DNA from: RGIG4608 sp045631445
GTDB taxonomy: Bacteria > Bacillota > Clostridia > Oscillospirales > CAG-272
Direction: 5' to 3'
DNA: 53,564 nt
NCBI GenBank assembly: GCA_045631445.1
Contig: JAZQUS010000139.1
Coordinates: 1-53,564, forward strand
A program made the position numbers and the translations under genes. Under the pieces are notes generated by a model that worked only from the letters and a program-made list of their open reading frames with translations, did no database searches and was not told the origin of the DNA. Below are positions 24,608 through 34,200 of this stretch, piece by piece (positions within the stretch are counted from its first letter, which is position 1; every line of letters begins with the position of its first letter).

Positions 24608-26446
24608 ATGAAAAAGGTAATTCTATTAACTCTCGTTTTGTCAATGATTTTGTCATTGGCGGCTTGCTTTGACCCCACCGTTACTACTTCATCGACTACC
24701 AAAGATACAACAACTCAAAAACCCATTATAACTACAATTATTCCTAACCCTAACACAACAACTACGGGCAACGGGCAGGGAAGCAATCCGAATGAGGACA
24801 CTATAGGCAACGTTGAGGTTTTGGGTGTGAATGAAGCTATCAATCTTTCCTTTACAACAAATGATGAATTCACATACAAGGTTTATTACAAGCTCAAGGA
24901 TGCGGACGATTTTGATTACGTTCAGCTCGATAATGAGCTTATGATTGCGTACGGAGACACACTTAATTGCTACATTCTCGGTATCACCGCAGGAACTTAT
25001 ATGGTAAAAATTGAGGCGCGTGGAAAAATTTCAAATGTGATCTTCCATATCGAACTTACTAACATCAACGTTTCCGCACAGGACAGAAGCGGTTACGCGC
25101 ATTTTGGCGCAGTTAACGGTGTTGGTGCATACAACAACGATGGTACTGTTAAAGAGGGAACAAAGATTATCTACGTCACCAACGAAAACAAGAACACAGT
25201 TACTTGTACAATTAACGGAACTGAATATGTAGGCCTTGTTAACATTCTTCAAGCGCAGTATAAGTCAGATACACCTATGCTTGTGCGTATTATTGGTAAA
25301 ATTACAACTAACCAATGGAATTATAAGAATGTTGAGCCCCGTCTTGCCGACAACTCAAATGCGACCAATGATTTCTTTGATAACACATTCTCAAATGAAT
25401 ATGGCGAAAACCTTGCAAATCTTATTGTTAAGATTAACAACAAGGGAAGTGAGCCCGCTACATACAACTACAAAACTACTCCCGAAGGACTTACCGACGT
25501 TAGAGTAACAGGTACAAGCTCATCAACAACAAGCTATAAAGGAACTGATTTCCCCTCTTTTAGTGGTAAATCCGTTTACGATGACGATTCCTATTACAAT
25601 ATGCTTGAGGTTAAGGGCTCAAAAAATATTACGATTGAGGGCATTGGCACCGATGCCGAGATTTTCCAATTCGGTATCAGTTTTGAAGAGAGCAGCAATA
25701 TTGAAATCAAGAATTTGACGTTCACCGATTACCCCGAGGACGCGCTTAACTTCCTTGGCGGTGATAGATCAGACCTTGCGAAGCATAGCAGATATTGGGT
25801 ACATAATTGTACCTTTAACCGCGGATACAATGCTTGGGACATTTCGGGTGAGCGCGACAAATATGCAGGGGATGGCTCAATAGATTTTAATAATGTTTCA
25901 AATCTTACACTCGCATACAACTATTTTAACAATCCCAAGAAAACGATGCTTTTTGGAAGCTCTGACTCGCAGGCGTGTATGAATATGACTATGCATCACA
26001 ACTATTTCTATAAGGTTGAATCAAGAATTCCTCTTGGAAGAAACGTTAATATTCACTCATATAACAACTATTTTGACCAATGCAAAAACGTTTCTGATTT
26101 GAGAAAGAACTCTTATTTGTTTAGTGAAAATAACCATTTCTACTATACGTCAAAGCCTTTTATTAATTCATCAAGTTATATTAAGTCGTTTGGTGATAAA
26201 TTCGAATCCTCAAGCAATGGTAATGCAACCATTGTTACGGATAGAACGAAGACCTTGAGTGGTACTTGCAAGCCCGATGGCTCAACAAATATTATGAATT
26301 TTGATACGAACAGTGAGCTTTTCTATTACGATAGCGTAAATAAGAAGAGTGACGTTAGCATAATGCTCGATTCCGATGATGTTTATAGCTTCGTTCTTAA
26401 ACACGCAGGAGCAGGTAAGCTTGTATCTCTTGAGCTTGATAAATAA
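24608..26446 (+). CDS. Pectate lyase-like lipoprotein (PL1 family)
   Basis: 612 residues. The signal peptide has lipobox LAAC (Cys20), then a Thr/Pro/Asn-rich linker (about 22-70), an FN3-like beta domain (about 75-150) and a right-handed parallel beta-helix. Catalytic-domain signatures of PL1 pectate lyases are visible: WVHNCTFNRG, GDGSIDFNNVSNLTLAYNYF, KKTMLFGSSDS, MHHNYFYKVESRIPLGR (Arg as likely catalytic base) and HSYNNYF. It should be anchored outside the membrane and cleave pectin by beta-elimination. No pectin transporter or uronate genes are in the window. It is second in a four-gene run. Confidence 0.85.
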   Translation: MKKVILLTLVLSMILSLAACFDPTVTTSSTTKDTTTQKPIITTIIPNPNTTTTGNGQGSNPNEDTIGNVEVLGVNEAINLSFTTNDEFTYKVYYKLKDADDFDYVQLDNELMIAYGDTLNCYILGITAGTYMVKIEARGKISNVIFHIELTNINVSAQDRSGYAHFGAVNGVGAYNNDGTVKEGTKIIYVTNENKNTVTCTINGTEYVGLVNILQAQYKSDTPMLVRIIGKITTNQWNYKNVEPRLADNSNATNDFFDNTFSNEYGENLANLIVKINNKGSEPATYNYKTTPEGLTDVRVTGTSSSTTSYKGTDFPSFSGKSVYDDDSYYNMLEVKGSKNITIEGIGTDAEIFQFGISFEESSNIEIKNLTFTDYPEDALNFLGGDRSDLAKHSRYWVHNCTFNRGYNAWDISGERDKYAGDGSIDFNNVSNLTLAYNYFNNPKKTMLFGSSDSQACMNMTMHHNYFYKVESRIPLGRNVNIHSYNNYFDQCKNVSDLRKNSYLFSENNHFYYTSKPFINSSSYIKSFGDKFESSSNGNATIVTDRTKTLSGTCKPDGSTNIMNFDTNSELFYYDSVNKKSDVSIMLDSDDVYSFVLKHAGAGKLVSLELDK

Positions 26447-26468
26447 TAAAAGAAAGGGAAATACTATT

Positions 26469-26702
26469 ATGGGAAGAAATTTATTGCTTTTATCGGGAGT
26501 ATCATTCATTATTTCCGCATTGATATTGATTTTTAACTACTTTTTCTTTCATTATTTCACGGCAAAGGGCTTTACAAAGACGTTTCATAAAAAAGCGGAA
26601 AAGCCATTTGTTTCAAATTTAATAGGACAGCTTGGTGTACACTTTTTATTCTTGTCACTTGCTTCACTTCTTATCGCGTTTATTTGTTTTCCAAAGGGAT
26701 AG
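26469..26702 (+). CDS. Small two-helix membrane protein
   Basis: 77 residues starting MGRNLLLLSGVSF. Two hydrophobic segments (about 4-26 and 54-74) are joined by a basic loop (KGFTKTFHKKAEK), so it should be a hairpin in the cytoplasmic membrane with the loop inside. A GAAAGGGA site lies before the ATG at 26469; a longer frame starting inside the previous gene is not supported. I do not recognise the family. Confidence 0.75.
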   Translation: MGRNLLLLSGVSFIISALILIFNYFFFHYFTAKGFTKTFHKKAEKPFVSNLIGQLGVHFLFLSLASLLIAFICFPKG

Positions 26703-26718
26703 AAAGGAATATTGAAAA

Positions 26719-27822
26719 ATGAGCAGAAGATTCAGAATGACAACCGCGCTTGACGTGGATGACGTTTTGCTTGAATGTATTCCGTATGCTATTAAATTAG
26801 CAAACGAGAAATATAAATTTGATCCACCTCTTACAATTTACGAGGTTGACCGTTGGGGAAAGCTTGGTACTCGTGCGGACGTAATATTTGAATTCTTTAC
26901 TGAGGAATTTTTCAGAACTCAGCCTGTTATTGAAGGGGCAAAGGAGTTTGTTCGCAAGCTTTCTCAAATGACGGAGGTTTTCGTTTGCACCTCGGTTTAT
27001 CCTCAGTTTATGAGTATTCGTGCAGAGGTAATTATGCGCGAATTTCCAGAGATTCCACCTGAAAATATCTATATGGCGTCAAGAAAGGATAAACTCAACG
27101 TTGACATTCTTTTTGACGACGGTATGCATAACGTTATGAAATCGAACGCTGCATATCCCATTCTTTTGCGCAAACCGTGGAATCAAAGCGCAACAGGTAT
27201 GCTTGCGGTAAATAATTATGATGAATTTTTAAAGCTTGTTGAGGTTATTAGTACGAGCTATTCAACTATGCGTGATGATAACAAAAATCCTTCAATTGTC
27301 GCTCTTGTTGGACCATCTGGATCTGGAAAGAGTGATATTGCAAAGGTTTTGCTTGAAAAAGAACCGAGATTCGAAAAGCTTTTGAGTTACACAACTATCG
27401 ACCCTACGGCAAATACCGAGAACGATTGGTACAACTACGTTGACAAAAACGAATTTTTCAAAATGCTTGAAAATAATGAGCTTTTTGAGTCCTCAATGTA
27501 CGCAGGTCACGGATTTGGGTCTAAAAAGAGTGACGTTGATACACTTCTTTGCGACGGAAAAACTGTGCTAACCATAATGGATATTTGCGGTGCGATGTCC
27601 CTAAAAACCCATTATAAGAATGTTGTAACGGTTTATATCAAACGAGATAAACGAGATTTGCTTTTCTCAATTCTTAAAAAGAACAGTAGTGACGAGGATA
27701 AGGTGAATCGCATAATTTCAATCGACGACGAAAGAAGAAATGAGGAGATTTGTGATTTTGTTGTTGAAAATAACGGAAATTATGAAGCTGCTGCCGAAAG
27801 AATAATTGAACTATTATTCTAA
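26719..27822 (+). CDS. Fusion of HAD 5'-nucleotidase-like and guanylate-kinase-like domains
   Basis: 367 residues. The first ~175 match the NT5C-type deoxyribonucleotidase branch of HAD phosphatases: ALDVDDVLL (DxD nucleophile), VCTSVYP (Thr/Ser motif II) and DILFDDG (acidic motif III). From about residue 194 a P-loop kinase begins with VALVGPSGSGKSDIAK, and the order of segments (SYTT, NEFFKMLENNELFE, FGSKKSDV, VLTIMDICGA) follows guanylate kinase. The GMP-binding TTRxPRxGE is degraded to TTIDPTANTE, so it may not phosphorylate GMP. AAAGGAA precedes the ATG. It ends the four-gene run. Confidence 0.8.
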   Translation: MSRRFRMTTALDVDDVLLECIPYAIKLANEKYKFDPPLTIYEVDRWGKLGTRADVIFEFFTEEFFRTQPVIEGAKEFVRKLSQMTEVFVCTSVYPQFMSIRAEVIMREFPEIPPENIYMASRKDKLNVDILFDDGMHNVMKSNAAYPILLRKPWNQSATGMLAVNNYDEFLKLVEVISTSYSTMRDDNKNPSIVALVGPSGSGKSDIAKVLLEKEPRFEKLLSYTTIDPTANTENDWYNYVDKNEFFKMLENNELFESSMYAGHGFGSKKSDVDTLLCDGKTVLTIMDICGAMSLKTHYKNVVTVYIKRDKRDLLFSILKKNSSDEDKVNRIISIDDERRNEEICDFVVENNGNYEAAAERIIELLF

Positions 27823-27824
27823 TA

Positions 27825-27855
27825 AAAAATCCTGACCTTTGGTCAGGATTTTTTG
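27825..27855. terminator. Bidirectional terminator
   Basis: Stem AAAAAATCCTGACC / GGTCAGGATTTTTT (27825-27838 with 27842-27855), loop TTT. It serves the nucleotidase-kinase gene on the plus strand and the PAP2 gene on the minus strand. Confidence 0.93.
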
Positions 27856-27859
27856 TGTA

Positions 27860-28489
27860 TTATTTTTTGAATTTTTCAACAAGCTTAGGTGTGATTTTCT
27901 TTTCTGCCCAATATACAAACAATGCAATAATAGCGCCTACAATCATACCACCGTAAACGTCGGTTGGAAAGTGAACGCCAACGTAGAGTCTAGAAAGTCC
28001 CATCAAGGTCGCAAAAATAAGAACGATAGAGCCAAGCTTCTTGTGTTGTGTAAGAACTGTGAATGCAACAGCCATAGCAGAAACGGTGTGACCTGAAGGG
28101 AATGAATATGAAGAAGGAACGTGGATAACTCCAATCAAATCCTCAATTAATTCAGGATATGTAGCAAAGGGACGAGCTCTTGCAATAATGTTTTTAAGAA
28201 GTAAGTTGTTGAAAACAACCATTACAAGCAGTGCTGCAAGAACCATTATTCCGCATTTTCTTGTCTTTTTGGGAATTAACATAATTAAACCCAAAGCAAT
28301 CCAAATGATCCCGTCATCGCCGAGCGTGGTGTAAAAGGGAACGATTACGTTCAAAAATGGATTGCGGATGTAGTCTCGGATGAAAAATAAAATTTGAAAA
28401 TCGAACTTGAAAAGTACAAGTCCTACTGATACAACTGCTAACGCAATAAAAAGCGGCAATAAATATTTTTTGGTTTTGTTTTCTGTCAT
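27860..28489 (-). CDS. PAP2-family membrane phosphatase
   Basis: 209 residues with about six hydrophobic segments. All three PAP2 motifs are present: KNIIARARPF (K-x6-RP), SFPSGHT, and SRLYVGVHFPTDV, so the active site should be intact and face the outside. Family members hydrolyse undecaprenyl pyrophosphate or phosphatidyl phosphates; the substrate is not evident. The start at 28489 is chosen because GGAG lies 8 bases upstream and it follows the HAD gene stop by 10 bases; an ATG at 28516 would overlap that gene. Co-transcribed with the HAD phosphatase. Confidence 0.92.
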   Translation of the reverse strand: MTENKTKKYLLPLFIALAVVSVGLVLFKFDFQILFFIRDYIRNPFLNVIVPFYTTLGDDGIIWIALGLIMLIPKKTRKCGIMVLAALLVMVVFNNLLLKNIIARARPFATYPELIEDLIGVIHVPSSYSFPSGHTVSAMAVAFTVLTQHKKLGSIVLIFATLMGLSRLYVGVHFPTDVYGGMIVGAIIALFVYWAEKKITPKLVEKFKK

Positions 28490-28499
28490 ACTAATTCTC

Positions 28500-29162
28500 C
28501 TATTCAAAATATTCAACTAATTCTTTTGGCGTGTCAATTATATCCTGAGCTCCCTTTAAAAGAAGCTTTGCCTTTGAAACGTATCCCCAAGTAACAGAAA
28601 GACAATCAAAGCCCGCGTTTTCTGCGGTGAGAATATCAATTTCACTATCACCGATGAGCATACATTCATAATGCTCAACCCCGAGCTCTTCTGCCATTTT
28701 GAGAGCAATAGTAGGGTCTGGCTTTGCGGGAATTCCGTTAACAGTACCGCAAGCAAGAGTGCAAATCCCCTCAGGCAAGAGCTGATTGATTAGGTTTTTA
28801 ACATATTCGTCCTGTTTGTTTGAAAGAACAGCGATTTTATAGTATTTTGAGAGAGTAAGGATTGCTTCCTCCATACCGTCGTAAAGCTTATCCGTATTGA
28901 GATAGGTTTGCGCATATGCCTTATTGTAAATAGCAAGCGCCTTGTCAACTGTTTCGGGATGATTTTCTCTTGTGTCCTTTGGAAGAGCCTCTGAAATCAA
29001 ATGGCGAGGTCCCTTTCCAATGTAGCTTTTTATTTCATCAATTGAATGGGTTGAATATCCCATTTCTGTTAGTGTCATGTTAACTGCCTCTGCAATTGCA
29101 GGTATTGTGTCGGCTAAAGTACCGTCAAGGTCAAAAATCAATGCTTTTAAATAAGATCTCAT
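28500..29162 (-). CDS. HAD phosphatase, phosphoglycolate phosphatase-like
   Basis: 220 residues. Motif I FDLDGTLADT, motif II VLSNKQ, motif III KPDPT and motif IV LIGDSEIDILTAENAG are all intact, with a four-helix cap between I and II as in the Gph/PgmB group. It should dephosphorylate a small phosphorylated metabolite in the cytosol; phosphoglycolate is only the best guess. AAAGGAT lies before the ATG. A perfect consensus promoter lies just upstream and the PAP2 gene follows. Confidence 0.9.
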   Translation of the reverse strand: MRSYLKALIFDLDGTLADTIPAIAEAVNMTLTEMGYSTHSIDEIKSYIGKGPRHLISEALPKDTRENHPETVDKALAIYNKAYAQTYLNTDKLYDGMEEAILTLSKYYKIAVLSNKQDEYVKNLINQLLPEGICTLACGTVNGIPAKPDPTIALKMAEELGVEHYECMLIGDSEIDILTAENAGFDCLSVTWGYVSKAKLLLKGAQDIIDTPKELVEYFE

Positions 29163-29196
29163 TTAAAATCCTTTCAAAAAGTATTATTATAGGAAT

Positions 29197-29225
29197 ATTA
29201 TACCATATTTTTATTCGAATGTCAA
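29197..29225 (-). promoter_or_regulatory. Promoter of the HAD-PAP2 operon
   Basis: Minus-strand TTGACA (29220-29225) and TATAAT (29197-29202), both perfect, 17-bp spacing, with a TGG extended -10. Confidence 0.9.
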
Positions 29226-29313
29226 ATATTAAATTTGTAAAAATATTACAAAAAAATGTCAAAAAACAATGAAAATTCAAGTGAAAATAACTATATATTA
29301 TTGATTGAAAAAG

Positions 29314-29322
29314 TGTTATAAT
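29314..29322 (+). promoter_or_regulatory. Extended -10 promoter of typA
   Basis: TGTTATAAT (29314-29322) is an extended -10. No good -35 is seen 17 bp upstream. It lies 38 bp before the typA start. Confidence 0.6.
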
Positions 29323-29360
29323 ATATTGGTTAATTTTTTACATATTTACGGAGGTAAAAA

Positions 29361-31202
29361 GTGGTAAGAGAAGATTTAAGAAATATTGCGATTATCGCGC
29401 ACGTTGACCACGGCAAAACAACACTTGTTGACCAGCTTTTGAAGCAGGGTGGAATTTACCGTGAAAATCAGGCTACAGAAGAGCGCGTTATGGACTCAAA
29501 CGATCTTGAACGCGAAAGAGGTATTACAATTCTTGCAAAAAACACCGCGGTAAATTATAACGGTGTGAAAATTAATATTATTGACACCCCCGGACACGCA
29601 GACTTCGGTGGTGAGGTTGAGCGTATTCTTAAAATGGTAAATGGTGTTATCTTGCTTGTAGACGCAGCAGAAGGACCAATGCCCCAAACTCGTTTCGTGC
29701 TTCAGAGAGCGCTTGAGCTTAATCATAGAGTTATAGTTGTTGTTAATAAAATTGACAAGCCCGATGCTCGTATTTCCGAGGTTATCGACGAGGTTCTTGA
29801 GCTTCTTATCGATCTTGGCGCTAATGACGAGCAGCTTGATTCTCCAATGCTTTTCTGTTCTGGTAGAGCAGGTACTGCAAGTGAGGATATGGACGAGCAG
29901 GGTGTTGACTTGAAGCCTCTGTTCAATAAAATTCTTGATTATATTCCCGCGCCCGAGGGCGACGAGGAGGGCGACCTTCAGTTGCTTATTTCTTCAATCG
30001 ACTATAACGATTTCGTTGGACGTATCGGTATTGGTCGTGTTGAACGTGGTACAATTAAACAGGGACAGGAGGTTATGATTTCTAACTTCCACTCAAAAGC
30101 CGCGCCTAAGAGAGCAAAAATTGTTTCTCTATATCAAATTAACGGTCTTGGCAGAGTTCAGGTTGAAAATGCAAAAATCGGTGATATCGTTTGCTTTAGC
30201 GGAGCAGAGAATATTACAATCGGTGATACAATTACATCAACCACTTGCATTGAGCCCCTTGAATTTGTCAAGGTTAGTGAGCCCACAATGGAAATGACCT
30301 TTGCGGTTAACGATAGCCCCCTTGCAGGACAGGAGGGTAAGTTTGTAACGTCTCGTCAGATTCGTGACAGACTGTATCGTGAATTATTAAAAGACGTTTC
30401 TCTTCGCGTAAATGACGGTGATACAACCGACTCCTTTAAGGTTGCGGGCAGAGGTGAAATGCACCTTTCAATACTTATCGAAAATATGAGACGTGAGGGC
30501 TTTGAGCTTATGTGCTCCAACCCAAGAGTGCTTTATAAGGAAATAGACGGCGTTAAGTGTGAGCCAATGGAAAGAGTAACCATCGACGTGCCCTGCGATT
30601 ACGTTGGCTCAGTTATTGAAAAGCTCGGTAGACGTAAGGGTGACCTTATTGAAATGACTCCCCTTGGAAATAGAATGAGAGTTGAATACTCTATTCCTTC
30701 ACGTTGCCTTTTCGGTTACCGTTCCGAATTTTTGACAGATACTCGCGGTGAAGGTCTTATCAATACACTCTTTGATGGATATCAGCCCTATAAGGGTGAG
30801 GTAACAATGAGATTTACAGGTTGCCTTATCGCAAGTGAAAACGGTGAAACTACAAGATACGGTCTTTATAATACACAGGAAAGAGGACGTCTTTTCGTTG
30901 GTCCTCAGACTAAGGTTTATGAGGGTATGATTATTGGTGAAAACCCAAAAAATGACGATATCGCGGTTAACCCCTGTAAAGAAAAGCACCTTACTGCTAT
31001 TCGTTCTACAGGTGCAGATGAAAAGCTCCTCTTGACACCTCCTCAAATTTTCTCACTTGAGGAAGCAATTGAGTACATCAACGATGACGAGCTTATTGAG
31101 GTAACGCCAAAGTCAATTAGACTTCGCAAAAAGATTCTTAATACTGAACTTCGTATGAAGGCGCAGATGAGAGCAAGACGAGGAATTATTGATATTAAAT
31201 AA
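29361..31202 (+). CDS. typA: Ribosome-binding GTPase TypA/BipA
   Basis: 613 residues, full length. G-motifs are AHVDHGKTTL (G1), RGITI (G2), DTPGHADF (G3) and NKID (G4). The EF-G-like domains III and V and the BipA-specific C-terminal domain are present. It binds the 70S ribosome in the EF-G site and helps 50S assembly and stress adaptation. The start is GTG, with ACGGAGG eight bases upstream. It is a single-gene transcript ending in a terminator shared with addA. Confidence 0.97.
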   Translation: MVREDLRNIAIIAHVDHGKTTLVDQLLKQGGIYRENQATEERVMDSNDLERERGITILAKNTAVNYNGVKINIIDTPGHADFGGEVERILKMVNGVILLVDAAEGPMPQTRFVLQRALELNHRVIVVVNKIDKPDARISEVIDEVLELLIDLGANDEQLDSPMLFCSGRAGTASEDMDEQGVDLKPLFNKILDYIPAPEGDEEGDLQLLISSIDYNDFVGRIGIGRVERGTIKQGQEVMISNFHSKAAPKRAKIVSLYQINGLGRVQVENAKIGDIVCFSGAENITIGDTITSTTCIEPLEFVKVSEPTMEMTFAVNDSPLAGQEGKFVTSRQIRDRLYRELLKDVSLRVNDGDTTDSFKVAGRGEMHLSILIENMRREGFELMCSNPRVLYKEIDGVKCEPMERVTIDVPCDYVGSVIEKLGRRKGDLIEMTPLGNRMRVEYSIPSRCLFGYRSEFLTDTRGEGLINTLFDGYQPYKGEVTMRFTGCLIASENGETTRYGLYNTQERGRLFVGPQTKVYEGMIIGENPKNDDIAVNPCKEKHLTAIRSTGADEKLLLTPPQIFSLEEAIEYINDDELIEVTPKSIRLRKKILNTELRMKAQMRARRGIIDIK

Positions 31203-31208
31203 TATTGA

Positions 31209-31233
31209 AAAAGCACGGTATTGCCGTGCTTTT
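31209..31233. terminator. Bidirectional terminator between typA and addA
   Basis: Stem AAAAGCACGG / CCGTGCTTTT (31209-31218 with 31224-31233) with loop TATTG. Confidence 0.93.
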
Positions 31234-31235
31234 TG

Positions 31236-34200
31236 TTATAGTTTTATTTCCACCGCATCACCAAATGGAAGTGAGTAGATAAGAATTTTATCGGGTGATT
31301 TGTCTAAAAATCTTTCAATCGCCATAGCATAGTATTCAAGCTGCTTTCCGTGGCGGTCTTTCATTTTTTGAATTACGAGTGCCTCATCTCTTAATTCTTC
31401 GGGCGTAAGATAGTCGGTCTTGTAATCGCAAAGGATTATTTTGCCACTTTTATCTTCAAAAAATAAGTCAATAACACCTTGAACAAGGATTTCTTCTTGC
31501 TCAACCTCTGCCTTGAATTCCGTATCTTGTGTAAAATGTGAAGCCGGGAGCAAAATATTAAATCTTTGCTCACGAAATGTCTTTTTAGCATTTTTGAGTG
31601 TGAAATAAAACTTGCTTTCAAAGAACTTTTCAATCTGCTTCAAATTAATCAATTCAGCCACCTGAGGTGCAATAAATTTCTGCTCAACAAGACGTGAAAG
31701 TTCCTCTTTTACACCATTTTTCTCTGCATTTTCAAAATCGCAGAATTGCAAGAAAAGGTGAGTAGCAGTACCTTTGTCGGCACTTGTTGTCTTTGATTTA
31801 GACTCAAAAAACTCTTCAATTTCAAGGATTTTTGCCTCGTCAAAGCTTTCGAGTGTTGCTGCATCGTTGTCGATATCGTCAAGTACCGTTGGTGTCAATT
31901 TTGAAACCGAGAGTTTGGCAGGGAGCTTGCTCAAATGTGCATATGGATATTCAAAATCTAATCTTTGCTTGATTATTTGTATTTGCTCGTCGCTAAAAGT
32001 GATGCTTGTTTGCTCGTGGGAGGTATCAAAATATTCTTCGTTTGAGTCAATCTCAACTCCATCTCGTTCGATGGCGTTAAAGGTGTAACCCTCACCATCT
32101 GCAAACGGATAAATAGAAGCCAAAATCATTGAAAGCCAGTTTTTATTTTTTCTCACTTTAAAATCACTTGCAAATTCGCGGGTAGAAAGCGCGCTTTCCT
32201 CGAGCTTTTCAAGACGTGAGCGCGTGTGTGCAGTAATGTAAAGACGCTCTCTAGCGCGTGTTAGAGCAACGTAGAGGATTCGCATTTCCTCCTCTAATTG
32301 TGCATTTGAAATTTCAAGTGCAACGGCTTCGCGAAGCGGTGTATTAAGTCTAGCCATACCGCCCTCAAGCGCGAGCTTTAAGGCAATTCCTGCTCGTGAA
32401 TTATAAAGAAGATTTGGCTTTGTGTCATCAAGATTAAATCTGCTTTGAGTATTACAAATAAAGCAAACGGGGAATTCAAGTCCCTTGGATTTGTGGGCAG
32501 TTATCATCTGTACCGCATTGCTATCCGCATCCTCGTATGAAAGCGAGGGTACTTTTTCATTTTCAATCAATTCGTTGATGTATGAAATGAAGTTGTTCAG
32601 TCCCTTAAACGATCCCGCTTCAAACTTTCTTGCCATTTCGTAAAGACGGGTGAGATTTTGAGGATTTGCGCCATCAAGCGTGGTCATTGAAAGATCGCGA
32701 TATAGATGATTGAGTAGTTTATCTATTGAAACCGATGATGAAAGGGATCTATAATCAGTTAATTTTTCAATAAAATACTGATTTTTTGCTTTAATATTTG
32801 CGTTTTCACCGTTATAGTCGCGCAATGCTTCAAAAAGAGATGCTTTCTGGTCTGCGCTTGTTCTTATTTCAATAAGCTCGTCCATAGTGTAAGCAAATAT
32901 AGGGGAATAGAGTGTTGCAGCTAGCGGAATATCCCTGTGCGGATTATCAATAGTTGACAAAAGTGAAAGTGTCAAAAGCACATCTGGAGTTTCAAACAAA
33001 TCATATTTTGAGTTGTCGGAGCAAGGTATGTTGTACATTGCCAAGGCGCGAGAAATGTCTGCGGCAGGAGTTGTGGCTCGCATAAGCACCGCTATATCGC
33101 GCGGCTCGATTTTTGTTCCGTCCGCCTTGATTTCATTTGAAATAAGACGGTTAATTTCCTTTGCAATCCACAATGCCTCGGGATTTATGTCTGATTTTTC
33201 TTCACTCTCGTTTGGCTCATCATCTTCCTTTGCGGATTCGTCACCGGTAATCACAGTAACATTAACTAAAGGTGAGGGAAGAGTTCTACCATCTTCCTTT
33301 TTTGAGAAAATAAGGTCATCGTCGGGTGTGTATTCAATGCTATCTCCACAATTTCCAAACAAAAATGAGAAAACCTTGTTCGTGAATTTAATCACATTTT
33401 CATCGCAACGGAAGTTGTTAGACATAAAAATCAATGCGTTATTCGAGCTTTCACTATTCTCATAGGACGCAAAACTCTTTTTATATCCTGCAAAAACGTC
33501 GGTGTCTGCACCTCTGAAGCTATAGATGCTCTGCTTGATGTCGCCAACCATAAATCTATTATTTTCCTTCGCGATAAGAGAAAAAATTTCATCCTGCATC
33601 GCATCAACGTCCTGATATTCATCGATATAGATTTCTTCAAATTCCTCGCGGTATGCAAGCGCTATATCACTTGGTGTTCCGTCACTATTTGTGAGTAGCT
33701 GATAAGCAAAGCGACGAATATCGTCAAAGCCGAACGCCTTGCGCTTGATTTTTTCATTCAGTACCACATCTGCAAATTCGGTGAGTATACTGTGAAGAGA
33801 GAGAAGAATTTCCCCCGTGTTAAGCATAATATTTTTGATTTCGTTTTCATCAAAAGAAAAATATTTTTCGGTGATGCCTTGAATAAACTTAACCTCCTCG
33901 TCGCGCAGGGATTTGCAAAGCGTGATTTCGTCGGTTTTAAATTCCTTTTTCAAGCTGCCAAGACGTTGCTTGTTAAACGAAAGCATCTTTGAGCGCGCCA
34001 ATGAATAATTGCTTTCTTCAAGAATATCATAAAGCTCACCCAAAAACTCCTTTTCATAAGAGAATGCGGCAAAATATGCCTTTTGCGCATTTTCCTCGGC
34101 TGAAATTACGTCACAGCAACGAATTAGAGCAGTGTGATAAGCTTTTGCACCGTTCAAAATATAATCACGAATGATTTTTCCTTGGCGACTTTTAAAGAAG

